Part shown: piece by piece, positions 47,636 through 59,335 of the stretch
Layout of the letters: each line of letters begins with the position of its first letter
Numbering within the stretch: position 1 is the stretch's first letter
Source: Perognathus longimembris pacificus
Taxonomy: Eukaryota; Chordata; Mammalia; Rodentia; Heteromyidae
DNA length: 64,000 nt
Direction of reading: 5' to 3'
Assembly (NCBI RefSeq): GCF_023159225.1
Contig: NC_063184.1
Span: 18,093,528 to 18,157,527 of the forward strand
Translations under genes and position numbers: made by a program
The notes under the pieces: generated by a model
Databases searched by the model: none
Told to the model about the DNA's origin: nothing
What the model saw: the letters and a program-made list of their open reading frames with translations, nothing else

Positions 47636-48239
47636 GTAAGTAGGAGCGATTTGTTTATATATACAGGCAATGGGATTACAAAGAATTTTTGAAGGTACCT
47701 TTGTTTCAATTTGGTACCACTCATAAGATAATTGAATTTGAATATTTCATATTTAGAAAACAAGGAAGTTAAAAAAATCTGCTCGTATTTTATCTGTATT
47801 AAAATAACTAATTGAAACAAATTTGCAAGCAAAACTAAGATGGAAGCTTCTTTGCTATGAGAATATTAAGGTGGTTTGATAAGGATTGAATAAGAACAAA
47901 TAATCATGAAATTGGAAAAAGAACAGTTTTATAATATGAAATAGGTAATTTCAAAGCCAATAGGTTGGTTAATGATTTTGAAAGACGATTGATCTATTAC
48001 TTCTGTATATACTTGAAGGTTGAGATCTTTCGACTGGTTAGCATACAACATTGGAAATTTCATCGAATACAATATTTAGGGTTTTCTTTTTGCTATTCAG
48101 AACTGGTATATCCAAGTTTGACAAAATTTAGAAATGAGGGAAAGGCAGAATATTCGATGAGCATGAAATATAGAATCTGCATACAAACATAATTTCAGTT
48201 CAGTTTGGTCCAATGAATTTCTGTATAAAATGAGGAAAG
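47636..48239. other. Unique non-coding sequence
   Basis: No gene recognised. The 75-codon frame at 47965-48192 has no domain. Confidence 0.55.
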
Positions 48240-48454
48240 CCTGCCACTAGTGGCTCACACTTGTAAATCTAGCTACTCAGGAGGCTGAGATTTGAAGATC
48301 ATGGTTCAAAGCCAGCCCATGCATGAAAGTTCATTAGGTTCTATCTCCAGTTGACCACCAGAAAACCAGAAGTAGAGCTGTAGTTTAAAGTGGTAGAACA
48401 CTAGCCTTGAGCAAAGGAGCTCAGTGACAGCAATTGAGTTTAAGACCCACCACC

Positions 48455-48457
<3 letters not shown>
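48240..48457 (+). mobile_element. Composite SINE, B1-like head plus tRNA-like tail module
   Basis: GCCACTAGTGGCTCACACTT, TCAAAGCCAGCCCATGCATG and AAAGTGGTAGAACACTAGCC follow the family order. The tail is a (GA)n array. Confidence 0.87.

Positions 48458-48507
<50 letters not shown>
48458..48507. repeat. (GA)n microsatellite at a SINE tail
   Basis: Pure GA array of about 50 bases directly after the SINE body. Confidence 0.96.
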
Positions 48508-48510
<3 letters not shown>

Positions 48511-49164
48511 AGTATATGATGGTCTTTGTCAGGTTAAATGTGATAAATATCTGGGTCAAATAACTAAAGACAGCTTTGACATATTCTTTTCTATGCAAGA
48601 GGCTTGTGGACTGGGACATTAGGATACATACTTGGGAACACTAAAAGTTTATAATCTAATATCATTACTTCCCAAGGCTGTAATCAAGCACACTTCTTAG
48701 ACTTTTTTTAAAGGTGAAGTCGTTTTGGTTTCAGTACAGATTATATCTAGATGAGTTCATTTTATCTTCCCTATGGCATCCCTGTACTGCTAGCATTCGG
48801 GCTAGCGATGCCATCAGTATATGACTTATACTTTTACTGGTTTCAAAGGTTCACCAGACAGAATCTCAGTTTTATATTTGACTTAAAAATAAAAGAAAGA
48901 AAAGAAAATGTCCATCTAAGACTCCATGAACTATTTCATGATAATTTATCTTAAAAATTAGAGAAAATAAAACCTGATGAAGAAAATAGTATTTTCAATA
49001 TTTCCTCTGGGGGGGGGGAAAGCTTATCTTTTTGACAATGTTTTTCTCTCTCTTCTTTATTACTGAATTCTGGAAGACCAACTGCACATTTATCAGGACC
49101 TCTTTTCTACTCTTCCTAAGTACAGATTTGATTTCTCTTTGATAATCAGTTACTTTTAATTCTC
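48508..49164. other. Unique non-coding sequence
   Basis: No gene recognised. A ten-G run lies at 49009-49018. Confidence 0.55.
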
Positions 49165-49450
49165 TCTAGGGATTAAACTTAAGGGACTCACAGTTACTAG
49201 ACAGATACTCTACCACTTGTGCCTCATCTCCATCCCCTATTTTTCTTAGTGATTGGCTGAGCTCTGGACCAGCCTTGGATGATTCTACCTGTGTTTCCTG
49301 ATATTGCTGAGGATACAGTCAGGCACCACTGAGATGGAAACTCCCAAAGACTTTTTATGTCCAGGTTGGTCTCAATCGACAACACCTTCGTCTTAGCACT
49401 CATCTCTATCTCCTAAGTAGCAAGGATTTTGGTATTTAGCCATTATACAT
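49165..49450 (-). mobile_element. Old ID/B1-like SINE units
   Basis: An ID-like unit (AGATACTCTACCACTTGTGC), a short B1-like unit to about 49340, then a second B1-like unit (CCAGGTTGGTCTCAATCGAC, CTCCTAAGTAGCAAGGATTT) at about 49351-49450. All antisense and diverged. Confidence 0.55.
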
Positions 49451-49464
49451 GACTCTTCATTTTA

Positions 49465-49700
49465 TTTTTATTTTTATGCTGGTTCTGGAGGTTGAACTCC
49501 AGGCCTCAACTTCTTGCTCTCCTTTTATGCTCATAGCTGGTGCTCTATCATTTGACCCATGCTTCCAATTCTGGCTTTGTGTAGTTAATTGGAGATAAGA
49601 GTCATGGAGATTTATTTGCCTGGCTGGCATCAAACCTTCATCTTCAGATCTCAGCTTCCTGAGTAGCTAAGATTACAGGAATGAGCCAACAGCACTTGCC
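49465..49700 (-). mobile_element. Composite SINE, B1-like head plus tRNA-like tail module
   Basis: Minus-strand copy (TGGTTCTGGAGGTTGAACTC, then CCTGAGTAGCTAAGATTACA). Third antisense SINE in a row. Confidence 0.85.
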
Positions 49701-50369
49701 TTAATTTTAGTTACTATATATTTTTATTTCTACAATTTATTTTTAGTTCCATTTTGATAATTTTTCCACGTTCTCGAATTCTTGCTAAAATGTCCACTCT
49801 TACTATTATTTATTTGACAAACTTAACCATACTTACTTTAAGGACTCTTCCACTTTGTTTTCTCCTCATTGTTTCTGTGGGATAAAATTTCCAGTGCGTT
49901 GCATTTGTAACTGGGCTTTGTGGCAGTTTGTTGTTTTTCTCTTTTTACAAACCTGAAGGAACCATCTGTATGGGAAATTATTTGCATGGAAGATTGTTAT
50001 GCTTTCATATGAAGGTATCTCTGGAGTCACTTCCTGCTTGCCTTTGTCTAAGCTCTGGGAGTTTTGCTAGTGCTGAACTGCTTTTGCATTACTTCTCCAA
50101 ATTGATGTTTCTGAGCCTTTCATGTCGAAGGACCCACAGACTGGTGCAGTTGGCTTGTGTCTTGCATCCCTAGCTCAGTGGTAGAGGTTTTCTAATCTGT
50201 GTTATACAATGGGCAGGTTACAGAAATTGCATTCTCAATATTTGGAAATTTGGCTTCTAATTTCTGACTACAAAGCATGAAATCCAGCCGATCAAGTCAG
50301 ATGGATTTGAGCTGGTTTACATTTGACTTTTATGAGCCACAAAAGCATAAACAATATATTTAATTTCTG
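49701..50369. other. Unique non-coding sequence
   Basis: No gene recognised. The 81-codon frame at 49928-50173 has no known domain. CCTAGCTCAGTGGTAGAGG at 50168-50186 is a short ID/tRNA-like remnant. Confidence 0.5.
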
Positions 50370-50490
50370 GGAGACTTACTTTCCTCATCCGTATCAAAGA
50401 AATAATGCCTCAAGAGTTGTGGTGAAATTAAATGAGTTTTTAGGTAAACCATTTGGACCCATAGTGAGCAATCCTTTTAATGACAATCCT
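50370..50490 (+). mobile_element. MIR SINE fragment
   Basis: TACTTTCCTCATCCGTATCA and GTTGTGGTGAAATTAAATGA match the MIR core and downstream section. Confidence 0.6.
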
Positions 50491-50995
50491 TTAAATTCCC
50501 CAGAGACAGTTGAGCTTTAGTCAACGGCTTGAGTTTTAGTCAATAGTCTACAAGCTGATCTTCTTCCAGAGATGCATTCTTGGTTACATTGCTGGCTAAA
50601 AAACATTTCTAGAGAGATTTTTCTCACTCACCTTGGCATCTGTCCTTCACAATTCATCCTATCCACCACTCAAAACAAGGCTACTCAGTTGTCAACCCCA
50701 AGGATATTGGAATTCCTGTGTTGTTGGTATGGACCAGGTTGATTGGTTGAGGTATTCCCTTTCCATTTCAATACCCAGGTTTACTGACTGATGTTTAGGA
50801 TAGATTCTAAGCAAATGGAGTGAAAAAGTTTCAATAGAAATAGTGATTACTTACTTATAGTAATATCCTAATCCCTTTATTTTACCTGATATTTTCAACA
50901 ATCTTAGGAATATGGTTTCTTCCTATTTTACTAATAAGTCTGTGACTTAAGTGACTTTCCAGTTACATGCCAAAAGCTAAACAATATGGTCATGT
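50491..50995. other. Unique non-coding sequence
   Basis: No gene or repeat recognised. Confidence 0.55.
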
Positions 50996-51009
50996 CCAAA
51001 GCAGATCTT

Positions 51010-51211
51010 TTTTTTTTTGGCCAGTCCTGGGCCTTGGACTCAGGGCCTGAGCACTGTCCCTGGCTTCTTCCGGCTCAAGGCTAGCACTCCGCCACTTGAG
51101 CCACAGTGCCGCTTCTGGCCGTTTTCTGTATATGTGGTGCTGGGGAATCGAACCTAGGGCCTCGTGTATCCGAGGCAGGCACTCTTTCCACTAGGCTATA
51201 TCCCCAACCCC
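51010..51211 (-). mobile_element. Young composite SINE (ID head plus tail module)
   Basis: Minus-strand, young subfamily. Target-site duplication CCAAAGCAGATCTT at 50996-51009 and 51212-51225. Confidence 0.95.
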
Positions 51212-51539
51212 CCAAAGCAGATCTTAAACCTAGATCTGACTGGTGCCAAAACTATAGAACTTACCCTTAGGTGAATGTATCTTTCCTTCATACCCAGTTT
51301 GCTTCTTAAAGAAGATCTTGAACTTTCTTTGCCTCTAAAATCACATTTGTAAATAGGTAAAGGTGAGTCAACTGCTCTATCTTCATGGTTTAGCATGAAT
51401 ATCAATATAGGTAGAGGTCTTATATTTATACTCTGCACTTACTCTAGTTAGTAATGTGGAAGCCCTTAAATCTAAGATCTGTGACAGCAAAGAGAAGGGA
51501 GAAATGGTTTTACATGCTTATTTTGTGTATGAATATTGC

Positions 51540-51975
51540 CTATGGCTGATAACAGATCTGAGATGTGTACTTTTTAAATTCTGGTTGATAATTACCATCT
51601 CATTTGAACCACTTCTGTAGAGAAAGGCAGGTTAATAATTACTGGCCAATTTGCTGGCTTTTACCACAGGTAGCTGCGTAATACGCTCATGTAGTCTCAG
51701 AACAGGGCCAGATTCTTATCAAAAACAGTTGGTCCACCTTTCTTCATGTAATAATGGAACTGAATGTGCTCAGTTAAATTGGTAGCAAAGGCTTGCTGAT
51801 TTTCTTTGTTTGGAAAAAGCGAGACATTGCACAGTCCTATGAAATGAATGCAACACGAAACTAGAGTGCTGTCATCTCAATTGCTGTTTATAAGCACTGT
51901 GTTTTCAATGGTCAAATGAACTCCAAATTTTACTTTCCCAAATAGCTTTTCAATAAAGTTATTAGCCCTAATTTT
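51540..51975. other. Candidate conserved non-coding element
   Basis: About 430 bases of repeat-free sequence rich in TAAT and TGATAA-type motifs (GGTTAATAATTACTGGCCAA, GATTTTCTTTGTTTGGAAAA). It looks like the most enhancer-like stretch in the window by eye. Purely inferential. Confidence 0.35.
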
Positions 51976-52070
51976 TCTTTTTTTACTGATTTTCCTAAGC
52001 TCTGAAGGACTCTTGTTTACCTATATGGAACATGAAGACAAGCAAGAGAAATAAATACTTTGAAAGAAAC

Positions 52071-52215
52071 TTCTGAAAGAAACACTGTGTTCCATTAGAG
52101 TCCTAGGGCCATGTTGGCAGAGGCATTAGCCAAGTCACGAAAGATGAGAAGTTAGATGGGTTACACTGTATGAAGCAATCAGTCCAGAAGAGCCTGAATC
52201 AGAGCAAAATCTCCT
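52071..52215 (+). repeat. Diverged direct repeat, copy 1
   Basis: Shares an ordered series with copy 2: TCTGAAA, TGTTCCATTA, GTCC-AG-GCCAT-TTGG, AAGTCA-GAAAGA, AGATGGG, CAGTCC/TGTCCAGA. Family unknown. The pair might be LTRs of an unrecognised element or an old segmental duplication. Confidence 0.55.
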
Positions 52216-52742
52216 AACCAGCACTGAGAAACAATGAGAGTTAGAACAACTAAAGACACCAAACCTTAATCACTAGAGGTGAGACAAGACACCATCTGCC
52301 CAAGAGTTAGGGTGAAGGAGGTGGAGTGAGACTCAGAACTGGTCAGAAACATGAAGAAAGAGTCTAGGAGGATTTTCAGAAATTCTTGTGGGACATTCCC
52401 ATGCCTCCATACCCAGGCTTTTAGTCTCAGCATGGCATGTGAGATTTCAGTCTAGATGAAAGAAATCCAGAACACATTCATTGCTTACTTTACCCTACAG
52501 GAGTTGGATCAAAGCAACTGCTTGTAAGCTGTAGCCAAGAGAACATGTGGTCAGAGATACTATCTTTCTTTAAGGGCCTTCGCAGTCAAGCAGCGACTCA
52601 GCCTCCCTTCAGCCTCTGACAGTGTGTTTTCACTACAGTGTTAGATACAGGACAGTCAACAAACAATCCTGAATGGACCCAATGTAATTTTAGATTAAGA
52701 TAAAACCCCTGTGGAAAAACTTCAGCAGCCGAGAATCATGGT
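52216..52742. other. Unique sequence between the two direct-repeat copies
   Basis: About 530 bases with no recognised gene or repeat. If the flanking copies are LTRs, this would be residual internal sequence, but nothing in it is recognisable as retroviral. Confidence 0.45.
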
Positions 52743-52910
52743 TTCTGAAACAGACATCATGTTCCATTACTGTCCCAGAGCCATATTGGGCTGGGACTGT
52801 GGCAGGAAGTCCTAATCAAGTCAGGAAAGACAAGGATTGAGATGGGCTACTCTCTCTGAAACAGTCTGTCCAGATGAGAGTCAGAACTTAGATGCAGATT
52901 TCTTAGAGCT
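52743..52910 (+). repeat. Diverged direct repeat, copy 2
   Basis: Partner of 52071-52215 in the same orientation, about 670 bases apart start to start, with small indels. Confidence 0.55.
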
Positions 52911-53599
52911 GGAAAGCTAACCCTATTAAAGTGCTTAAGTGATTATGATCAGAAGAGTTAAACTATACACTTGTTAGGTCCACTACCAACCATGTGCAAA
53001 ACATCTCTAATTTAAAGACATTTTACCAAGAGACAGAAAAAAAATGTTCACATAACAATAGTGTCTGGGGAGATTGAAGTACTAATGCAATGTGCTTATC
53101 ATTTCCAGTCTTCTCCCAAGGTCTTGTTGCAGTGTTAGGAAGACGTAAAATCAAGTGAACCTGGCCCTGTCCATCTGCTACACGTTTGTTCTCCTCAAAT
53201 ATATCATCAAGGGTGATTATTTAATGTGGAAATTACCCTTGGAAACCATATATTTAAAAAATCAGGTAAATCATATCCTAAATAATTTATTGGCAAATAG
53301 CAAGTAAATTTTGACTGCTTTCATTTAAAGAAAAACAAAAGGGATGGAAGTTGGTTATTGAGTTTTACAATACCCTACAATTCTAAAAATGGGCTAATTA
53401 CTACAATTTATTATATTTCACAGTATGGTTATTAATTTGAAATATTGCTTGTTTTTTTATGACTTTTAATCATATATAAACAATTGGTGTTTCCCAAGCG
53501 AGGCTACAGACAATAGGTAGGAAAATATACTGCCAAAATATCTTCTGATATAGTATATATGTGTGTCTGAGAGTGATCTTCATTTCCTCATTTATTAGA
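52911..53599. other. Unique non-coding sequence
   Basis: No gene or repeat recognised. Confidence 0.55.
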
Positions 53600-53790
53600 A
53601 ATGTTTCAGTCCTGGAGATGGGAGCCTCACACATGCTAGACAAATGCTCTGCCAATTGAGCTACACTCCCATGACTCTATGCTCTAGTTCAAATTTCAGG
53701 TAGGGTATCAACCTTTTTCTTAGACCATGATCCTCCTGTTTCTGCCTCTGAGTAATTGGGATCACAGACATGTGCCAACATACCCCACTT
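53600..53790 (-). mobile_element. Old ID plus B1-like SINE dimer
   Basis: ID-like half (AATGCTCTGCCAATTGAGCT) then B1-like half (GACCATGATCCTCCTGTTTC, GAGTAATTGGGATCACAGAC). Confidence 0.7.
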
Positions 53791-53925
53791 TTTAATTCTC
53801 TTTTCCAGATAGAGTCCTGCGACCCATTTGGGGCCCAGGTTTTCCTTGAATTACGTTCCCCTTATCTGCATCTACAAAGTAGCTGAGATGATAGCTCTGT
53901 ACCACCATGCCCAGAAGGCTCTTCC
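53791..53925 (-). mobile_element. Old B1-like SINE monomer
   Basis: AGTAGCTGAGATGATAGCTC and TACCACCATGCCCAGAAGG fit an antisense B1 end. Directly abuts the dimer at left. Confidence 0.55.
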
Positions 53926-54229
53926 TTGAATAGAATATATGAATGCAAGTGTGTAAGACAATAGAACCCAAATAGATAGTTCTCTGACTGAGAGGGTTGG
54001 CTCTGGCCAACTGGCAAACTTGACCACTGGCAAATTACACAATTTCCTGAAATTTTAGGTTTTTTCTCATTTATGGACTAGGAAGAGGAAAAGCTCTTTT
54101 CCATAGGATTAGGTGAAATATTGCATATAAAATACCTACAATGTCATAATTTCTTATTATTGTTGTTCTAATTGTTAAAAGAATACCTAGGAGAATAGGA
54201 AATTACAATGAATAAACTATTTTGTGTAC

Positions 54230-54377
54230 TTGCATGTTACTTAGCCACTCTACCACTTGAACCAGGCCCACAGCCGTTTTGCTTTTAGATTGCTTTTCAA
54301 ATAAGGTCTCATGCTTTTACCCTGGGTAGCCTTTGACCTCCCAAGTACCTCATAGTTAAACTATTGACCACGGGCTT
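54230..54377 (-). mobile_element. Old ID plus B1-like SINE dimer
   Basis: GCCACTCTACCACTTGAACC, then TACCCTGGGTAGCCTTTGAC, antisense and diverged. Confidence 0.55.
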
Positions 54378-54583
54378 TATTGAGAGAAAATTACCTTCTA
54401 TTGGAAACAACTCACTTATATTTCAGATTACCATTTTACTTACTGTCTTTAATGTGTGATTTTTCAACTTTATTGGAGTAAGATATTTATATCATTAATG
54501 TTTAACATTTCTTCCTTTCTGATACATTAACTTAAAAATATTAAGTTATTGCCTTAACTATAATCTAACTGTTTGCTATATTG

Positions 54584-54847
54584 CTTTTTTTCTTTGTTTT
54601 GGTTTTTTACTTTTTTGTCTGTTTTAGGACTTGAATTCAGGGCCTGGGCACTGTCCCCAAGCTTCTTTTTGCTCAAAGCTAACACTTAGCCACTTGAGCC
54701 ATTGTACCACTTCTGGCTTTTTCTGAGTGGTTTATTGGAAATAAGAGTCTCATAGACTTTTCTGCCTAGACTAGCTTTGAACTGCAATCCTCAGGTCTTA
54801 GCCTTTTGAGTAGCTAGGATTACAGGCATGGGCTACTAGTACCTGAC
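54584..54847 (-). mobile_element. Composite SINE, B1-like head plus tRNA-like tail module
   Basis: Full minus-strand copy (GGACTTGAATTCAGGGCCTG, then GAGTAGCTAGGATTACAGGC). TGCTATATTG at 54574-54583 and 54848-54857 is a perfect target-site duplication. Confidence 0.92.
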
Positions 54848-55030
54848 TGCTATATTGTATTTTTACCCATATGTAGATAAAAATATTCATTGTGATCTTA
54901 CCTGTAGTTTGTACATTATTTATGAGCTTATGATTCTTTTGTTTTAAAGTCTACTTTTTTGATATACATATATATAGTCCATTTACATACATACATATAC
55001 AAAATAGCTGGTCATAGATAATATTAAGTA

Positions 55031-55036
55031 TCTATC

Positions 55037-55091
<55 letters not shown>

Positions 55092-55140
55092 CAACTATTT
55101 ATCCATCCATCTATCCATCCATCCATCCATCCATCTATCC
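55031..55140. repeat. (TCTA)n/(TCCA)n compound tetranucleotide array
   Basis: TCTA units run to about 55090, then TCCA units to 55140. The array abuts an antisense old SINE and may derive from its tail. Confidence 0.96.
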
Positions 55141-55141
55141 T

Positions 55142-55455
55142 GACAATACTGAAGTTGTACAGGGTCTTGTGCTTGCCTGGCTAGTGATCTCTTGCTTGAG
55201 TCACTCCTCTATCCCTGATTTTGGCTGGTTATTCTTAGGATAGGGTCGTGCCTCCCACACAGGTACATATGTGAGCCATGATTGCCTTCTTTAGGCTTCT
55301 CGTTGTTCCTAGCATCATAGGCATGCCACCATGTCCAGCTTCCTTCCATGGAGTTAGTCTTATTGACTCTTCTTGCTGGGCTAGCCTGAAACCACGAACC
55401 TCATCCCAGCCTCCAAGTAGCCAGGATTAGAGGTATGAGCCACTGGCTCCTGGAT
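55142..55455 (-). mobile_element. Old composite SINE units (ID/B1-like), antisense
   Basis: ID-like start (GGTCTTGTGCTTGCCTGGCT, CTTGCTTGAGTCACTCCTCT). One B1-like half ends near 55340 (CATAGGCATGCCACCATGTC). A second follows (GCTGGGCTAGCCTGAAACCA, AAGTAGCCAGGATTAGAGGT). Confidence 0.6.
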
Positions 55456-57628
55456 TTTCAACATTTCTTTAGAGAGAAAGGATGGCAATTCATTATAGTG
55501 AGATATTTAGTGAATGAAGACAATGAGAACTTCAGATTCGATTTCCTTAGCAAATGAAGACAATAAAATTGCAACTTTAAAAGCCAGAATCAACAGAACT
55601 AGAAAATCAGATAGGCAAGGTCAAAAGTGTAATGGAATATTTTAATGTTATTTGATATCTACTCTATCTTATTGACAGATAATACACAAAATTTGAGAGG
55701 CATATAGAATATTTAAAAACAACACTTTTGTCTTAATTAACATATAATAACATGTAAATATAAATACATAGTACCCAAAGATATGGATAAGACAATGCCC
55801 AACAAGTAAAGAATATATATATTTCTATCAAGTACATCTAAAATACTAACCAAATTTTATTGTATGCCAAGCTATAAATAAAGTCTCAAAAATTGATAGG
55901 ATACAACCTAGGGTCACTTTAATTTAGTTTCTGGAACAGATTTTCTGTGCCACTCAGATTCTTCTTAAAAGTTGGGTCTGATTCACAGAAGCCCATGGGT
56001 GAGTTAAAAGCGAAGGATCTAGAAAAATGAGACAAAAATACTGGCACTCTAGACCATGAAATTTACTTGGAAAATAGCTCAGGATATCAGAAGGAAGAAA
56101 AGCTTGATGCCAAATGAAGGATGCTAGGAGCAGTTCTAGAGCCTTTGTCTCTCTGTTCTGTATTAATAACTTTTTGATAGGTACATTGGAGGGATGAGGT
56201 ATACTTTAAGCAAAATTAAAAGCTACAGCATTAAGAATCCACGCTCAAGGTTGTCAGATAAAATACAGTCCTCAGTAAACTTTAAATTTCACATAACTTT
56301 GTTTAGTGTATATATATCCTAGGAAATAAATGATCTATATTTATAGTAGAATATATATTTTTTCCCCTGAAATTCACATTGAAACCCTGCATCTTGTGTT
56401 TTTCTTTGCTGAATCAGCATGTCTATCTATGTGGAAAGATGTCTGGGGAAAAATCTGCTGATTATGATGAAGTTGAACATTTCAGAGGCCTGTTGAAGAT
56501 TAAAGAGACCACGACCTCTTGAGACAACAGAAGAATTTCATTTTGGCAGGAGCTTAGTCTGAGTAGGCTTCATAGTGGCAAGAAATAAGAAGGCTAGAGA
56601 CAAAATTCTATTGTAATTACATCCAGACTAAGGATTTGAATTCAGCTGGACACATGATAAAGTAAGAGTTAAAAGGAGGCACACAGGAACAAACAGAAAT
56701 GACTGATTGATCACCTATCAATATAGTCTTTGTTACTTAGATGTGATTTAAAATTATGGATCCATGGGTATTTAAGCAGAAACATTCCAGTTGCCATAAC
56801 AACATTATACTACCTTTGTATGTCACTTTCCAGCACATTTTTTTCTTTTACGATTACATTATTTTAAGCTATGGTTGCCAAGAGAACAGAAATACTGTCA
56901 CATTCAGGTAATTCAGTGCTTCTTCAGTTAGACAAAACACAAAATTATGATTTGGTATACAACAGAAATGTGTGTGTGATATGGTGGAAAATGTTATAAA
57001 CATCAAGGGTATTATTGAATTCAAACTCTGAGGTACTATTATCTCAAATTGAAAAGCTGGATATGACAAAACATTATGTGGATGTGATAGAAAGTTCCAG
57101 ATCATTCTATTTCTTTCTGGAATAACTCTGGCACTTTGATTTCTTGCAGTTAACCCCTGTTGCCTGTGCCTGTTTCTGCCCACTATTTCATCATGTCTAA
57201 TACGATGACTAGGTGTGTTCCAATTAGTATATTATATGTTTTTTATAGGCAAAGAGTTTTTCTTTCCATATTAATATAAACCCTTTTTAAGAAATGAAAA
57301 TGTTACTCAAACATGCCCAGACATGAATCAATAACTTAGCAATCATACAAATTCATAAAATATAAACATGCCAGCCTATTGATTCAGTGTGATAGTTTTT
57401 TTTAGGCTGTTTTCTGAGACTGCTCTATTCTTACTTGAAAAATAATGCAGTAAAGACAGTAAGACGTGATCCTTTGAATGGCATTTTATGTTGCTTCTCT
57501 GAAAGCTCCATTTCCAGGCCATTTCTCCCTTTTCAAACAGCTAGGTAACTTTTATTTGTTTCTGGCCTTGTAATCTCACTTATATTTTTACCTGATCCAA
57601 ATTCAACCTAACAAATTGTATTTGGTCT

Positions 57629-57630
<2 letters not shown>
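55456..57630. other. Unique non-coding sequence
   Basis: No gene or repeat recognised with confidence over about 2.2 kb. The antisense 104-codon frame at 56869-57183 lacks a known domain. Confidence 0.5.
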
Positions 57631-57631
<1 letters not shown>

Positions 57632-57680
<49 letters not shown>

Positions 57681-57685
57681 TCTCT
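57632..57685. repeat. (TC)n microsatellite
   Basis: TC array of about 54 bases with one CCC interruption. Confidence 0.95.
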
Positions 57686-58542
57686 TGTTTAACTCACAGT
57701 ACTCCATACTGTATGGTGAGAGTAAATTGGACATTGAAATGGCATGACTATCCCCTAGCATACAATGGTCACACAAACAGTACAATATATGCTTATGCAA
57801 ACATTGAACACACGTTCATGATTATGTATACCTTCATGATTTATGTACCTTCATGATTATGTATACTTGTTTAGCAAAGAAGCTACAATAAAAAAAAGTC
57901 ATTAACCCTAAGGTAATTAAATTCTTCAGTCTTAAAATAGCCTCTCACTGAAGTACATAAAGCTGGGAGAGTTCACTGTGCACAACAGCTGTTAGAATGT
58001 CACCCCGACTTTTGCAGGCTTGGGATAACAGTTGCTCCCTGAAATTTTCTATTTCCTATTCTAGTCTTCAAACTCAAAACCTTTCTTCCACATTCAGCCC
58101 AGCTGGCTCTCCAAACTTATTATTATGTAGATTAACTTTGCCTCCCCATTCTACCTTGTCTTTCCTGGCTTCACTTCTTCCCCAGCTCCAGTGCCTACAA
58201 GAGAATCTGAGCAGGCAGGAAAGACTACACCATCCCCCGCCCCCCCCCCCCCCCACTGTAAAACAGGGGAGGAGCCAAAAGAAATATATCTCTTGAATTT
58301 TAAATTGAAAATTTTTGTGTCTTAGACAATGGGTTTCATAGATATGAATAGTGTCAGAGATATTCTGTCATTCAGTGGACCTTCTTCTTCTTGGAGCTCA
58401 TCCAGATCTCCACTGGTAATGCCTTTTGTAATCTCATCATTACCATGCACTAGGGGCTTGCCATATCTTTATCTACCTGTAGGGAATGGGGTTCTCATTG
58501 CAATGTCTGACAAGAAATCCATTTCACGGATCTCCTATTAGA
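57686..58542. other. Unique non-coding sequence with a poly-C run
   Basis: No gene recognised. A run of fifteen C lies at 58240-58254, just after CCCCCG. The frames at 57997-58296 and its complement cross this run and are artefacts. A ATGATTATGTA-type direct repeat lies at about 57816-57870. Confidence 0.55.
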
Positions 58543-58551
58543 ATCAACTTT

Positions 58552-58778
58552 CTTCTTTTTTTTTTTCTTTGTTGGTCATGGGGCTTGAACATTGGGAGCT
58601 TTTTCACTTAAGGCTGGTGCTCTGCCACTTTGAGCCACAGCTCCACTTTTGGTTTTCTGGTGGTTCATTGGAGATAAGTCTCATGGACTTTTCTGCCTCG
58701 GCTGGCTTTGAACTGCTATCCTCAGATCTCAGCTTCCAGAGTAGCTAGGATTACAGGCGTTAGCCACTGGTGCCCAGC
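58552..58778 (-). mobile_element. Composite SINE, B1-like head plus tRNA-like tail module
   Basis: Full minus-strand copy (CATGGGGCTTGAACATTGGG, then AGCTAGGATTACAGGCGTTA). ATCAACTTT flanks at 58543-58551 and 58779-58787. Confidence 0.92.
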
Positions 58779-59214
58779 ATCAACTTTTTAAGAGGACTCC
58801 TGGCCTGTCTTTAATTGGGCTCCCTCAAAATAAACTTTACAGGTTGCATACATGTTGTTTATTGGTGGTGTTTGCTTCTGAGAGATATTTGAGCAAACGA
58901 GTTAGGAAGACAAAGAGAGAAACTGACCTGGAATATGGTTGCAGGTGAAGCCTGAGAAAAGCTGTGGTAGCTCTGGAGGTTTGGTGGTGTGCTGAATGGA
59001 GGGAGAATGTGAGAAATGATCCCTTATATCCCTTTAAGAACCGGTTCAAAGTTTCCTTGGAGAGAGGCCTTGAGTTTAGATAAACATAATTGACAGTGAG
59101 AGCCACAGCTGTAGACTATCTGCAGCCAATAGTTTGAGAAGCTGGGATTTGAAAGGGTGGGTCTTGAACAATGTAGCTAAAAGGATTAATTCCATAGAAA
59201 TTATGGTTCCTTTC

Positions 59215-59335
59215 TTGTCCATCGGGTGATGAGTCCATGAAAACACGGGCTTTATGAGTTCTGTTTTCTGTTTTATTTCCCAGTGCTTAGAATAGTGTCT
59301 GGCACATAATCAAAAAGAATCTTTAATCCTCAAAA
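59215..59335 (+). mobile_element. L2 LINE 3' end
   Basis: ATTTCCCAGTGCTTAGAATA and GTGTCTGGCACATAATCAAA match the conserved L2 3' end. Confidence 0.65.

Noticed and set aside
50168..50186. tRNA-like CCTAGCTCAGTGGTAGAGG
   Set aside because: Only the A-box part is present, with no cloverleaf. It is an ID/tRNA-derived SINE remnant, not a tRNA gene.
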